Of a stretch of 64,000 bases of DNA, positions 1 to 8,098 are shown in pieces. Source of the stretch: Myxococcales bacterium 68-20 (lineage in GTDB: Bacteria > Myxococcota_A > Polyangia > Polyangiales > Polyangiaceae); assembly GCA_001899635.1 (NCBI GenBank), contig MKVQ01000019.1, positions 68,264 through 132,263 on the forward strand. Reading direction: 5' to 3'. The notes beneath the pieces were generated by a model. The model was not told the origin of the DNA. It saw nothing but the letters and a program-made list of their open reading frames with translations, and did not search any database. A program made the translations under genes and the position numbers. Numbering within the stretch: position 1 is the first letter of the stretch; each line of letters begins with the position of its first letter.

Positions 1-372
1 CCCCCAGCATGCCACCGTTCCGTCGTCGAGCAGCGCGCAGAAGCCCTCGCCATGATCGGAATGCTCGTTGGCCCCCTGTGTCGTCACGAGCGACGTGGCG
101 CACGGAGAAGACGCGCAGACGACCGGGAGTGGCCCGGCATCGAACGGCGCCGCGTCACGCGGTGGCGGCGGAGCGTCGAACGCTGCAGCGCCGTCCGTCA
201 TCGTGGACGCTTCGGGCCCAGCGTCGTCCGGATCGGCCTGCCTGCCATCCTCGTCGCTCGAGCAGCTGAGGGCCGCGCCTCCCGTCGCCAAGCTGATGAC
301 GGTGGCTAGAGCGACGGTCGAGCCAACGTGGACGTAATCTCGCCTCGCTCGACGGAGCGGAGCGGGGGCCAC
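1..372 (-). CDS. RCC1-repeat lipoprotein, N-terminal part (cut by window edge)
   Basis: Partial gene: 124 codons run from a proposed GTG at 372 off the left edge. The N-terminus is hydrophobic (GSTVALATVISLATGG) and reaches a Cys at about residue 35, so a lipoprotein signal is likely although the lipobox (ALSC) is imperfect. An Asp/Pro-rich linker follows, then VVCASSPCATSLV and the beginning of an RCC1 blade (GFCALLDDGTVACWG). The VVCASSPCATSLV segment closely matches VVCATTPCAVQIV in the RCC1 gene at 57415-58842, and both genes sit directly behind a propeller lipoprotein gene, so they are positional paralogs. The gap to the gene upstream is 64 bases. GTG was chosen because it gives a short basic N-terminus and follows an AGG. 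Function unknown; a beta-propeller on the cell surface is inferred. Confidence 0.72.
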   Translation of the reverse strand, partial: MAPAPLRRARRDYVHVGSTVALATVISLATGGAALSCSSDEDGRQADPDDAGPEASTMTDGAAAFDAPPPPRDAAPFDAGPLPVVCASSPCATSLVTTQGANEHSDHGEGFCALLDDGTVACWG

Positions 373-436
373 CCCTGAAGGTGGGATTGATCGGATGCCC
401 AGACGCATCGAATTTGGAGCGATGGATCGATACGAA

Positions 437-1735
437 TCAAGGAGTCGTCTTGTGAAGCGCATAGTGGACACCAATCGCCCATAGGTTGGTCTTCGACACG
501 CCGCGAACTTGGTATACGGGTCGACCGAGCGGTCCTCCGCTCAGCGATATGGTCGATAGCTCGTACGCGCCACCGTCCCAGACGTCGGTGCCCCGAACGA
601 CCAGCCCCGCCCCACCCAGCCACAGGTTGCCTGCCGCGGTGGAGAGCGAGTTCAAGCCCTTCCATGAGACCGTTTGAGGAACGGGCGCAACGGCGATGGA
701 GTAGCCGTCGCCCTCTACCGAGATCCTCACTACGTCGCGGGCCCCCTTGAGTGCGATGAACTGGTTCGTCGCGACCGCCTCGATGTCCGTGAGCCACCCC
801 TCGGTTCCGCCAATCAGCAGAGCTCCGGCTCTCTGGGCGCAGGCGGCGTAGTAATCGCCCGGAAGGACCCCGTCCGCGATCCTTTGATATCCTGCGTGAG
901 TCTTGCGGACAACGAGCGCGCACCCCGCGCGGGAGCGCGATCTTGCCCCCGCGAACCAGACGTCGTCCGTCGTCCCGGCGGCCCCGAGGAAGAACAGCTG
1001 TTCCGACGAAGCGTCGACGTCGGCCGCGACGTACTCGGGAGCCCACTCAGGTGCGCCGCCGTCGACGCTCGTCCAGTGATAGATGGTGTCCTTGAACCAC
1101 GCGTAGACGTCGCCGCTGCTCGTGCCCCACACACCAAAAGCGGGCGTGCGCGCGAGCTCGTCCCTCTGCCAGTACTGCGGATTTCCGTCGTTGGGATCGG
1201 CGCTGCTGCTGCTTCCGAGTCGGTAGCGTTTCCACGACCAAGCCGCCCCGGGCGCAGGTCGTGTGCCGTGATAAACGTAGCCGGGAGACACGCCGTAGTA
1301 GATTTCGTTCTCGTTCGGCGCCCAGAGTCTTCCTACCCACCGGCCGAGTCCCGAGTCGTTCTGCGTACCGTCGTCGATATATTGCCAGTGGGCCTCTGCC
1401 TCGTCCCACTCGAGGACCTTCACGCCGAGGGTCGGGCTCTCCGCGACAGCGAAGGCACGACCGGGAAGGGGCCAGATGTCCTTCATCATCAGATCCACGT
1501 TCGGCAACGCCGTGACGCACCAACCCGCTTGGCTGCACGGCGGTCCGTCGACGGAGGCCTCGTCGCCCGCGTCCGCCGCGTCGACTGCTGGCGTTCCGCT
1601 GTCCGGGATCGTGCTCTCACCTCCGCCGCCATCGGGCAGAGGCTCCGTCCCGTTGTTCACTGACGTGGCGCATGCGACGGCGCCCGCAGCAGAGAGCGCG
1701 AGCGCCCCGCATGCGAGGAGAAGCGAGGCCCTCAT
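437..1735 (-). CDS. Secreted propeller-like lipoprotein (cassette A, second propeller)
   Basis: 432 residues. The start at 1735 overlaps the stop of the gene upstream in ATGA and gives a clean signal peptide (MRASLLLACGALALSAAG) ending at Cys in AVAC. An Asp/Gly-rich linker follows, then weak repeats of the W-G-x-S-x-x-D-V-W/Y type (for example WGTSSGDVYAWF and VSKTNLWAIG), which suggest a beta-propeller. It has exactly the same length as the protein at 58839-60137 and a similar C-terminus (YALHKTTP versus VALHRTPAGKP), so these two are paralogs at the same position in the two cassettes. There is no catalytic motif. Function unknown; a surface-exposed binding or scaffold role is inferred. Confidence 0.85.
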   Translation of the reverse strand: MRASLLLACGALALSAAGAVACATSVNNGTEPLPDGGGGESTIPDSGTPAVDAADAGDEASVDGPPCSQAGWCVTALPNVDLMMKDIWPLPGRAFAVAESPTLGVKVLEWDEAEAHWQYIDDGTQNDSGLGRWVGRLWAPNENEIYYGVSPGYVYHGTRPAPGAAWSWKRYRLGSSSSADPNDGNPQYWQRDELARTPAFGVWGTSSGDVYAWFKDTIYHWTSVDGGAPEWAPEYVAADVDASSEQLFFLGAAGTTDDVWFAGARSRSRAGCALVVRKTHAGYQRIADGVLPGDYYAACAQRAGALLIGGTEGWLTDIEAVATNQFIALKGARDVVRISVEGDGYSIAVAPVPQTVSWKGLNSLSTAAGNLWLGGAGLVVRGTDVWDGGAYELSTISLSGGPLGRPVYQVRGVSKTNLWAIGVHYALHKTTP

Positions 1736-2880
1736 GGTTTTCCTCCAAGCGAGAGAATCACGCCCTGTCCGCCAATCCAGACGTGCCCCGCGGCAGCGAC
1801 CCAGACGGCGGTAAGGTTCGGACGCCCCACGCCGAGGCCTGCGATCTTCGCGCGCGACCAGCGATGGCCGTCGTAGTGAAGGACGACGCCACCATTGCCG
1901 ACGGCCCAGACGTCGGTGGACGAGGCCCCCCACACGGCGTTGAGGTCGGCTGTCGTCGGAACGTCCGAGAGGGCATCCCAGCGCCTGGTAGCCGCTGCGT
2001 AGTGGCGGATGGTCCCCATCGCGCCCACGGACCAGGCTTCGGACGGGGACGCCTCCCAGACCCCACGGAGCGCGTTCCGTGTACGGCTATTGAACGCCTC
2101 GACCTTTGGCGCGTCGCCGGTCGCGTCCGTGATGCGAACGGTCGCTCCCGCCTCACCTACCGCCCAGAGCTCGCTGGCCGAGGAGCCGTGGATGCTGGAT
2201 ATCCGCGTGCATCCCGCGCCCCTGCACACGCTGCTCGGGACACCGACTTGGACCTCGAACACTCCGGAGGGCGATCGACGTAGACGCCAGAGGCTGTCGC
2301 CCGCAGGATGCCAAAGCCACTCAGGCCTCGCCGTTGGGGGATCTTCCTCGGAGACGTCGGACGGAGAGTGGAACGTCCAGCCGCCAGCCGACGGCTGCAC
2401 GCCTCCGTCCTGCACGTCAACGCCGCGCACGTAGACGCGATCGAGAAACCCAAAGGCGACCTCCGTGGAGTCGTGCAGCCAGAGAGCCCGCATCGTCTCC
2501 TGGCTGCCAGTATCCGAACGGGTCCAGGACGTACCGTCGAAGTGGGCGACCGCGCCGACCGCGCCAGCGGCCCAGACGTCGCTGACGGAACGTCCGCGGA
2601 TGACGTTGATCGATGTTCGTGGGTCGAGGCCACCGCTGGGGCTATCGGGATCGAAGAGTCCGTGAGGACAGAGAACATCCGCGGAGCACGTGTCGGGGAA
2701 GTACTCGCAGTCAGCGCATGGCCTCGCGTCGCTCGCGCCAGTGTCGCGACCGCTGTCCGGCTCCGCCGCGGCGTCGGGCCCGCCGCCCCCGTCTGGGGGG
2801 CCGCCGTGGTGATCCAGACCCCCGCTCGCCGAAGTGCACGCCGCGACCCCCGCGACGACGACCAGCCAACCCGCTCTCAT
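1732..2880 (-). CDS. Secreted propeller-like lipoprotein (cassette A, first propeller)
   Basis: 382 residues. The start at 2880 gives a lipoprotein signal (MRAGWLVVVAGVAAC) and overlaps the upstream stop in ATGA; its own stop overlaps the next start in the same way. After an Asp/Gly/Pro-rich linker come repeats around SVSDVWAAGAVGAVAHFDG, SASELWAVGEAGATVRI, SPSEAWSVGAMGTIRHY and SSTDVWAVGNGGVVLHYDG, each roughly 40 to 60 residues apart, typical of a multi-bladed propeller. The C-terminal stretch (GRPNLTAVW...VWIGGQGVIL) resembles the end of the protein at 60134-61393 (GRKPNLRGVW...VWIVGDGVVL). Function unknown; the overlaps imply translational coupling with its neighbours. Confidence 0.88.
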   Translation of the reverse strand: MRAGWLVVVAGVAACTSASGGLDHHGGPPDGGGGPDAAAEPDSGRDTGASDARPCADCEYFPDTCSADVLCPHGLFDPDSPSGGLDPRTSINVIRGRSVSDVWAAGAVGAVAHFDGTSWTRSDTGSQETMRALWLHDSTEVAFGFLDRVYVRGVDVQDGGVQPSAGGWTFHSPSDVSEEDPPTARPEWLWHPAGDSLWRLRRSPSGVFEVQVGVPSSVCRGAGCTRISSIHGSSASELWAVGEAGATVRITDATGDAPKVEAFNSRTRNALRGVWEASPSEAWSVGAMGTIRHYAAATRRWDALSDVPTTADLNAVWGASSTDVWAVGNGGVVLHYDGHRWSRAKIAGLGVGRPNLTAVWVAAAGHVWIGGQGVILSLGGKP

Positions 2881-4061
2881 CGCGCGACCTCTCCGCCGTC
2901 CTGGACTTGGTCGCATGGCTCGACCACACACGCGCCGCCGACACAGGCCTGACCAGCAACCGCGTCACAGAGCCTTCCGCAAGCTCCGCAATTTTTCGGG
3001 TCGCTGTTGGTGTTCACCTCGCATCCGTCTGCTGCGTTCCCGTTGCAATCGCCCCAGCCTTCGAAGCACTGCAGGGTGCACATGCCGTACGTGCAGGCAG
3101 AGGAGTCGGTGCACTTGAAACCGCAGCTTCCGCAGTTCGAGCGATCCGAGGAGAGGTCGACGCACTCCCCCATGCAAAGGCCACCGAAGCATGCGCCACA
3201 GAAGGTCTTGTTCGCGGGGCACATGCATTGGATGAATCCGAGTGGATTGACTCCGCACTGCTGGCCGGGCGCGCAAACGTTTCCGCAAGCGCCGCAGTTC
3301 TCCGTATCCAGCAGATAGGTCTCGCATCCATTGGAGAGGACGCCATCGCAGTTTCCAAAGGGCACCCTGCACTGGAGCGCCCCACATTGGCTGCCGGAGC
3401 AGCCGTAATACATGTTTGAAAATTGCGCCGCGCCGTCGCCCCCCGTCGAATCGCAAGCGTTGTCGCAAGCGCCGCAGTTTGCGTCAGAGTTATTCGTATC
3501 GACGCAGTTCCCAGACGTTGGACACCACGTTCTTCCGCCACCGCAGCCGCAGCCGTAGTCAGTGGCCGTCTGAAGGCACGGACGGGCGGGGTCGTCACAT
3601 TTATTTCCGCATGCACCGCAATGCTCGTCGCTCATCTGGATTTCGCAACCGTTGTCGGGAATACCATCGCAATCCAGGAACCCGGCCTTGCATTGCGGCA
3701 CGCAGCGACCCTCGGTGCACTCGTAGATCTCGCGACCGGTCTCCTTCGGACAGGCGACTCCGCAGGCGCCGCAGTTCATCCTGTCCGTCTGCAAGTTCAC
3801 GTCGCACGGGAACCGCGAGGTCGGGCATTCCGTCCATCCCGCAGGGCACTTGTTGGAAGGGCAATACGACGTCAGCCCAGCTTCGATCTCGAGCGAGGTC
3901 GCCTCGACGTCTGGAGCCACGAAAGAGGGCGGCGCGGCGTCGTGGATCTCGGCGATGGTCACCTCGGTCCCACAACCGCCGAAGAGCCACGCGAGCGTCG
4001 TGGTCGACGCCAGAGTCATGGGTGCGCTGAAGCGCAGGATACGTCGAAGCATCTCGGTCAT
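2877..4061 (-). CDS. Cys-rich NCGACG-repeat lipoprotein (cassette A)
   Basis: 394 residues. A hydrophobic leader ends at Cys in LFGGC, consistent with export as a lipoprotein. The mature part holds six NCGACG-type units (NCGACGVAC, HCGACGNKC, NCGACDNAC, NCGACGNVC, NCGSCGFKC, NCGACGRLC), several of them preceded by a D/N-C-D/N-G-x4-GCE segment. The many paired cysteines suggest a rigid, disulfide-bonded extracellular rod. From memory, such myxobacterial proteins are sometimes mislabelled tryptophan synthase alpha chain; nothing here supports an enzyme. It lies 15 bases behind the regulator gene and overlaps the next gene by four bases. The counterpart is at 61390-62682. Function unknown. Confidence 0.88.
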   Translation of the reverse strand: MTEMLRRILRFSAPMTLASTTTLAWLFGGCGTEVTIAEIHDAAPPSFVAPDVEATSLEIEAGLTSYCPSNKCPAGWTECPTSRFPCDVNLQTDRMNCGACGVACPKETGREIYECTEGRCVPQCKAGFLDCDGIPDNGCEIQMSDEHCGACGNKCDDPARPCLQTATDYGCGCGGGRTWCPTSGNCVDTNNSDANCGACDNACDSTGGDGAAQFSNMYYGCSGSQCGALQCRVPFGNCDGVLSNGCETYLLDTENCGACGNVCAPGQQCGVNPLGFIQCMCPANKTFCGACFGGLCMGECVDLSSDRSNCGSCGFKCTDSSACTYGMCTLQCFEGWGDCNGNAADGCEVNTNSDPKNCGACGRLCDAVAGQACVGGACVVEPCDQVQDGGEVAR

Positions 4062-4076
4062 CCCTCCACGGAGGAT

Positions 4077-4910
4077 TCACGGATTCGGGGCGGCAACGCG
4101 CGAGCTCCCGGGAGCTTCTGGATTCGCCGGGGCCTCGAAATTCGATATCGACGGTAGGGGATGGCCGACGGTCACCTCGAGTCGTGCCGCATACGGCGTG
4201 CGCGGAAAGCGCCGTACGAGCGCGCGCGCACGCTGCAAGGATTCCTCTTTCCGCCCCATCATCGAGAGCGCCTCGACGGCGATCACCTCGCGTTCCTGGA
4301 CGAACTCGCCAGATGGGTAGGCGCGTGCGTGCTCGCTCGCGAGTGAGAGCGCGCGCTCGGGATCCGCGGCGAGCGCCGCTCGCGCACGTTGAACGAGCTG
4401 GAGCTCCGTCGCCGACGGCTTCGCGCGCGTCGCAACGGCGCTCCCGGTGGACGTGGGGACCGAAGCGGGCGCCGACGCCATCTCCGCGGACGGAAGGTCG
4501 CCGACCACGATCGTGACCATCGTGGAGCCGCTCGACTCATCCGCGGCAGGGGCCTCCGCGGTCGGAGCCGCCACCGGAGATGTTGCCCCCGGAGCCGCCG
4601 CGAGAGGGGCTGGCGGAGCCTTCGTGGCAGTCGTGAAGAGGCCGCCCGTCACTCCCCACGAGAGGTAGACCGCCCCTGCTACCGCCAAGGCGACGATGCC
4701 GACCTTGCGGAATCCCATCGATCGCGCGGACGGTGGTGAGTGCTTTGGTGGCGCCGACGGTGGCAGGGCGCCCGCTGTCGCGAGCCGCTTCGACATCCGC
4801 TCGATGGCCGCGGCGCCTGGACCGCCCCGGCGCGTCGAGCGCACGAACGCGCGCAGGGCTTCGGGCTCTCGCTCGTCGATGCGCGGAGGATCCGAGCGAT
4901 CCGATTTCAT
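4077..4910 (-). CDS. Single-span regulator with TPR-like periplasmic part, putative anti-sigma factor
   Basis: 277 residues. The ATG at 4910 overlaps the stop of the sigma-factor gene (ATGA). The first ~90 residues are charged and probably cytoplasmic, followed by one membrane span (RKVGIVALAVAGAVYLSW), a Pro/Ala/Thr-rich linker and a helical C-terminal part (ALAADPERALSLASEHARAYPSG, with a second helical pair) that looks like one or two TPR-type repeats. Position and topology fit an anti-sigma factor for the sigma gene, but no HxxxCxxC zinc motif is visible, so this is inference from context. The protein at 62696-63433 has the same plan. Confidence 0.75.
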   Translation of the reverse strand: MKSDRSDPPRIDEREPEALRAFVRSTRRGGPGAAAIERMSKRLATAGALPPSAPPKHSPPSARSMGFRKVGIVALAVAGAVYLSWGVTGGLFTTATKAPPAPLAAAPGATSPVAAPTAEAPAADESSGSTMVTIVVGDLPSAEMASAPASVPTSTGSAVATRAKPSATELQLVQRARAALAADPERALSLASEHARAYPSGEFVQEREVIAVEALSMMGRKEESLQRARALVRRFPRTPYAARLEVTVGHPLPSISNFEAPANPEAPGSSRVAAPNP

Positions 4911-5446
4911 GTCGCCTCTCCGAGCGCCCGTGAGAGCTCGCGGCGCGCAGCATGGTATCGGGCGTAGGCGGTCTTCAGGGGACATTGGACGGCTTCGGCG
5001 ACTTCGCGCATCGACATCTCTTCGATCTCGTACAGGAGGAAGACGGCTTGCTTGTCCTCGTCGAGCGAGGCGAAGACGCGGCTCAGAAGCCCGATCTCCG
5101 TGCGAGCGAAGAGGTCGCGCGGATCGATCCGTTCAGGAAGCGTCTCGACCGGACACTCGTGACGGAGGTGACTCCGCCGTCGATATCCCGACGCGCGGCG
5201 GCGCGCGATGCCGTAGAGCCACGCTCGCGGGTGCTGTACATCGCACTCCTCTTGGCGGCGGTAGGCCACGAGGAAGACCTCCTGCGTCTGATCTTCGAGG
5301 TCCGCCTCCGGCACTCCGAAGTGTCGCAGGCTGCGCCACACGAACTCTACGTACGTCGAGAACAGCGCTTCGATCGTCATCGGCACGGGCGCCACGTCTC
5401 CAGCGGCTTCCCGCGCGGTGACGACGCCAAGGATCGAAGCATGCAC
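4907..5446 (-). CDS. ECF-type RNA polymerase sigma factor (cassette A)
   Basis: 179 residues, normal for an extracytoplasmic-function sigma factor. Region 2 is visible as LFSTYVEFVWRSLRHFGV with DLEDQTQEVFLVAYRR, and region 4 as LDEDKQAVFLLYEIEEMSM followed by the helix-turn-helix EVAEAVQCPLKTAYARYHAA. The chosen start is the GTG at 5446; an ATG at 5380 directly before region 2 is an alternative. It is the first regulator of a chain of secreted lipoproteins and probably directs their transcription. The stop overlaps the membrane-regulator gene by four bases, as in the paralogous cassette at 63430. Confidence 0.93.
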   Translation of the reverse strand: MHASILGVVTAREAAGDVAPVPMTIEALFSTYVEFVWRSLRHFGVPEADLEDQTQEVFLVAYRRQEECDVQHPRAWLYGIARRRASGYRRRSHLRHECPVETLPERIDPRDLFARTEIGLLSRVFASLDEDKQAVFLLYEIEEMSMREVAEAVQCPLKTAYARYHAARRELSRALGEAT

Positions 5447-5504
5447 GTCTTCTGTGTGCCCGCGTCCGGCCTATTTTCTCACGACGCACGTCGCTTTGTG
5501 TCGT

Positions 5505-6608
5505 TCAGTGGAATTCGTAGCCGAGCCCGAGCGACACGCGCGCCCCGAAGAGACTGGCCCGGTGAACACTGTAGAGCTTGGCGCCGTGGCGGATCTGAAG
5601 TCGATCGCGGATGAGGGCGACTTCGAGCTCGGGAAGGATCTCGGCGAAGATGTGGGGCGCGAGCTCGACGCGTGCGAGCGCACCGGTGCCCGCAAGTAGC
5701 GACGCGCGGGTTTCGTCTTTGACGACCGAGAAGCCCGTCGGGATGCTGCGACTCGCCCCGGCCCGAACGCCGGCTGTCGGAATGAGCTCGAACCGCGCCG
5801 TGCGGAGCGCCGCCACGCCCACGCGCGCGGAGGCGGCGAAGAGCTGAAATCCAACCTCGCCGCTCTCCACGCGAACGGAGCCGCAGGCTTCGAAGCTCGC
5901 CTCGAGCCCGACCAGGACGATCGATCTCGGCGAGTACATCGCACGGATCGCGAAGCCGCGTCCTACGTTCGGAAGCACGCCGAGCGAGCCTACGCCCGCT
6001 GCACCGACCACGAGCCGATGAGGGAGCGGCTCCGCCGAGGGGCGCGCCGCGGGCGCTGGTGTCGAGGGAGGCGGCGCTGGTGTCGACGACGGCCCTCGCA
6101 CCGACGCGGGCGCTGGTGTCGAGGGAGGCGGCGTCTCCGCGCGCTCCGCCGAATCGCCGCGCTCCTCCAAGCGAGGACGAGCGACCGCGATCATCATCGC
6201 AAGGACGAGCGACACGGGCTCTTCGATCGCCTCGCAGCTCGGCGGTCCGACGCGCACCTCACGTTCGCCCAGGGCTCGGCCGGATGCATCCTTCAGCCCC
6301 AGTTTGACGACGAATCCTCCGCCCACCGCCCGAACAGCACCTTGCACGAACAGCTCCGGCGACGCCTCCGAGGGAGACTCGCCAAGGCTCGCCTGCGTGG
6401 CGGCTACGATCACTTCGCGCGACGGACACCCTGCCGGAGCCGACCAGACGAGATCGAAGGGCGCGCCGTTCGCCGGCGCGGGCCACGACGCGACGACGAG
6501 CCCGACGGCGAGCCCGACGGCGCTCGCCAACGTCCGTCCACGCGCGCGCGTGGCGCTCAACCTCAAGAACGATTCGACATCTCGACGCACGATGGTACGC
6601 GACGGCAC
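5505..6608 (-). CDS. Predicted exported protein with Pro/Ser/Thr linker and beta-barrel-like C-terminus
   Basis: 367 residues. A signal-peptide-like segment (LASAVGLAVGLVVASWPAPANGA) is followed by a ~110-residue domain with two Cys (SAPAGCPSREVIVAA and GPPSCEAIEE). Next is a repetitive TPAPPPSTPAPA linker encoded by two 28-bp direct repeats (6049-6076 and 6106-6133). The C-terminal ~180 residues are rich in alternating hydrophobic strands and end in SLGLGYEFH, a terminal aromatic-x pattern typical of outer-membrane barrels. It lies 58 bases upstream of the sigma gene on the same strand and may share its transcript. No homologous gene precedes the second cassette within the window. Function unknown. 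Confidence 0.78.
   Translation of the reverse strand: MPSRTIVRRDVESFLRLSATRARGRTLASAVGLAVGLVVASWPAPANGAPFDLVWSAPAGCPSREVIVAATQASLGESPSEASPELFVQGAVRAVGGGFVVKLGLKDASGRALGEREVRVGPPSCEAIEEPVSLVLAMMIAVARPRLEERGDSAERAETPPPSTPAPASVRGPSSTPAPPPSTPAPAARPSAEPLPHRLVVGAAGVGSLGVLPNVGRGFAIRAMYSPRSIVLVGLEASFEACGSVRVESGEVGFQLFAASARVGVAALRTARFELIPTAGVRAGASRSIPTGFSVVKDETRASLLAGTGALARVELAPHIFAEILPELEVALIRDRLQIRHGAKLYSVHRASLFGARVSLGLGYEFH
6049..6133. repeat. Pair of 28-bp direct repeats in a Pro-rich linker
   Basis: The same 28 bases occur at 6049-6076 and 6106-6133 inside the gene at 5505-6608 and encode the Pro/Ser/Thr/Ala-rich linker. They explain the repetitive protein sequence and could vary in copy number. 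Confidence 0.8.
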
Positions 6609-6888
6609 TCTAGGACAGCGAGGGTACCCAGCGACGAATCATTGACGCAGCGCACGAGGCCGCCGCCACTGCTCTCCAGGTGTGTGAGCGGCCCTTCGAG
6701 ATCATTCCTCGATCGGGCGAACGGCGAACAGGAAGCGCAAAGCCCTCCCGGAGGTCAAGACCGATCGGATCGGGAGTGAACATAACGCTCGAAGCGCGAA
6801 TTTCAGCCAGCGCGGAAACGTCGACCCGCTGATCACGTCCAAACGGCGCACGGTCCCGCTCGAGCCAGCGGTTCGTAGGGCTCGCTCG

Positions 6889-8065
6889 CTACGCGGCGTC
6901 GGGCTCGTCGCCGTCGAGCGTAGTCGGATCGCGGGCCCTCACCAGCTGCGGAGCGTCGACCGGAAGGCCGAGGCGTTCCAGAATCTGGCGCGCGGCGCCC
7001 TTCTCGACGACGGTCTCGATGAGCCGAAGGCGGCCCTTGCATTGTGGGCACTCCAGGATATCGACGTCGAACGTTCTCTGGAGGAGCTGCGCCCATGGCA
7101 GGCGAGGTGAGGTGGCGTAGAGCAGTCCGCCGAGGACGCGAGACCAGTGCCGGACGCTCAGAATGTTGGGCGCGAGGGTCGTCACCTCCACGAAGGCGTT
7201 GCCTCCATGACCGTCGCACGTGAGGCGTGCTCGATCGCACTCGGCGACTGCACCGGGCACAGCATCCGTCCCTCCCGCGACCGCAGGCCTTCGACTCGGT
7301 TCGAGGTCGCGGCCCGAATGCCCAGCGGGTCGGCTCGACGGTTCGCGGTCGTGGCCCGCATGCCCAGCGGGTCGGCTCGACGCTCCGCCGTGCGTGGGCG
7401 CGGCATCCCTACGAGTCGACGGCCCGCACGGTCTCTTCTTGCCTTCGGCCCCAGCGGTGACGGTGACGGTGCCGGAAGCGATCGGCGGGCCGGGCACGAC
7501 CTCGCGTCGCCAGGCCGCGTGCGGCGCGAGCACCCCGTGATAGCGTACGAGCGGATAGCGCGGTGGCGGCACCAGCGCTGCAAGTCGCGCCAGCAGCTCG
7601 ATGGGCGTCATCACCCGATGCTTCGCTCGACCAGCACCGAGCTTCTTGATCCGATAGGCCATACGGCCACCGGGAAGCAACCGGAGTCGCTCGAGCGAGA
7701 ACGGAGGACGCGCGCCATATCTGCAGAGCCACTCACGACCAGAATCATCTTCGGCAGCGATGCGGACGCTCGCGTGGAGATTGAAGCCGTCATGCTCTAC
7801 GGCGCTTCCTTCGCGGGATGGAGCATCCGAGGCGAGACCCATGGCTTCTCGCGCACTCCAGCCAGCGGCAGACTGAGAGAGCGTGCGCATCGTCCCTCGC
7901 TGCGTCGCGATCGCCGCGCAAGCTTCCATCGGGGAAGGGAGGGCGGTCTCATTTGAGCGCGCTTCGAGCGGGGGCGCTCGAGATCACCATGACGCTCGAG
8001 CCACCGGAGGGCACGCCGATGTACGGTCCGCACGACCACCGCCTCGCCGGGCCCGGCCTTCGTGA
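6889..8065 (-). pseudogene. Decayed IS91-type transposase (frameshifted, N-terminus missing)
   Basis: The open part 6889-7929 encodes the C-terminal half of an IS91/Y2-type transposase. Landmarks are DGFNLHASVRIAAEDD, CRYGARPPFSLERL, RVMTPIELLARLAALVPPP, RYHGVLAPHA and, near the end, a zinc-knuckle-like CPQCKGRLRLIE. Upstream, similarity continues in another frame (VRTVHRRALRWLERHGDLE) up to a stop codon near 8066. The correct frame resumes as RSNET, so there is one frameshift around 7955. The N-terminal zinc-finger and catalytic HUH/Tyr part is absent. No terminal repeats were recognised. A 42-bp duplication lies inside the coding part. The gene is almost certainly inactive. Confidence 0.72.
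7298..7381. repeat. Two tandem 42-bp units
   Basis: Units 7298-7339 and 7340-7381 differ at three positions. They lie in frame within the transposase remnant and encode repeated RPAGHxGxDxEPS segments, so they do not shift the frame. Confidence 0.85.
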
Positions 8066-8098
8066 ACGCGCTCTACGTCGCGGTGACGCGCTCGAGCG

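Noticed and set aside
2877-4061. Tryptophan synthase alpha-chain label for the Cys-rich proteins
   Set aside because: There is no TIM-barrel motif; the sequence is all Cys-rich repeats with an export signal.
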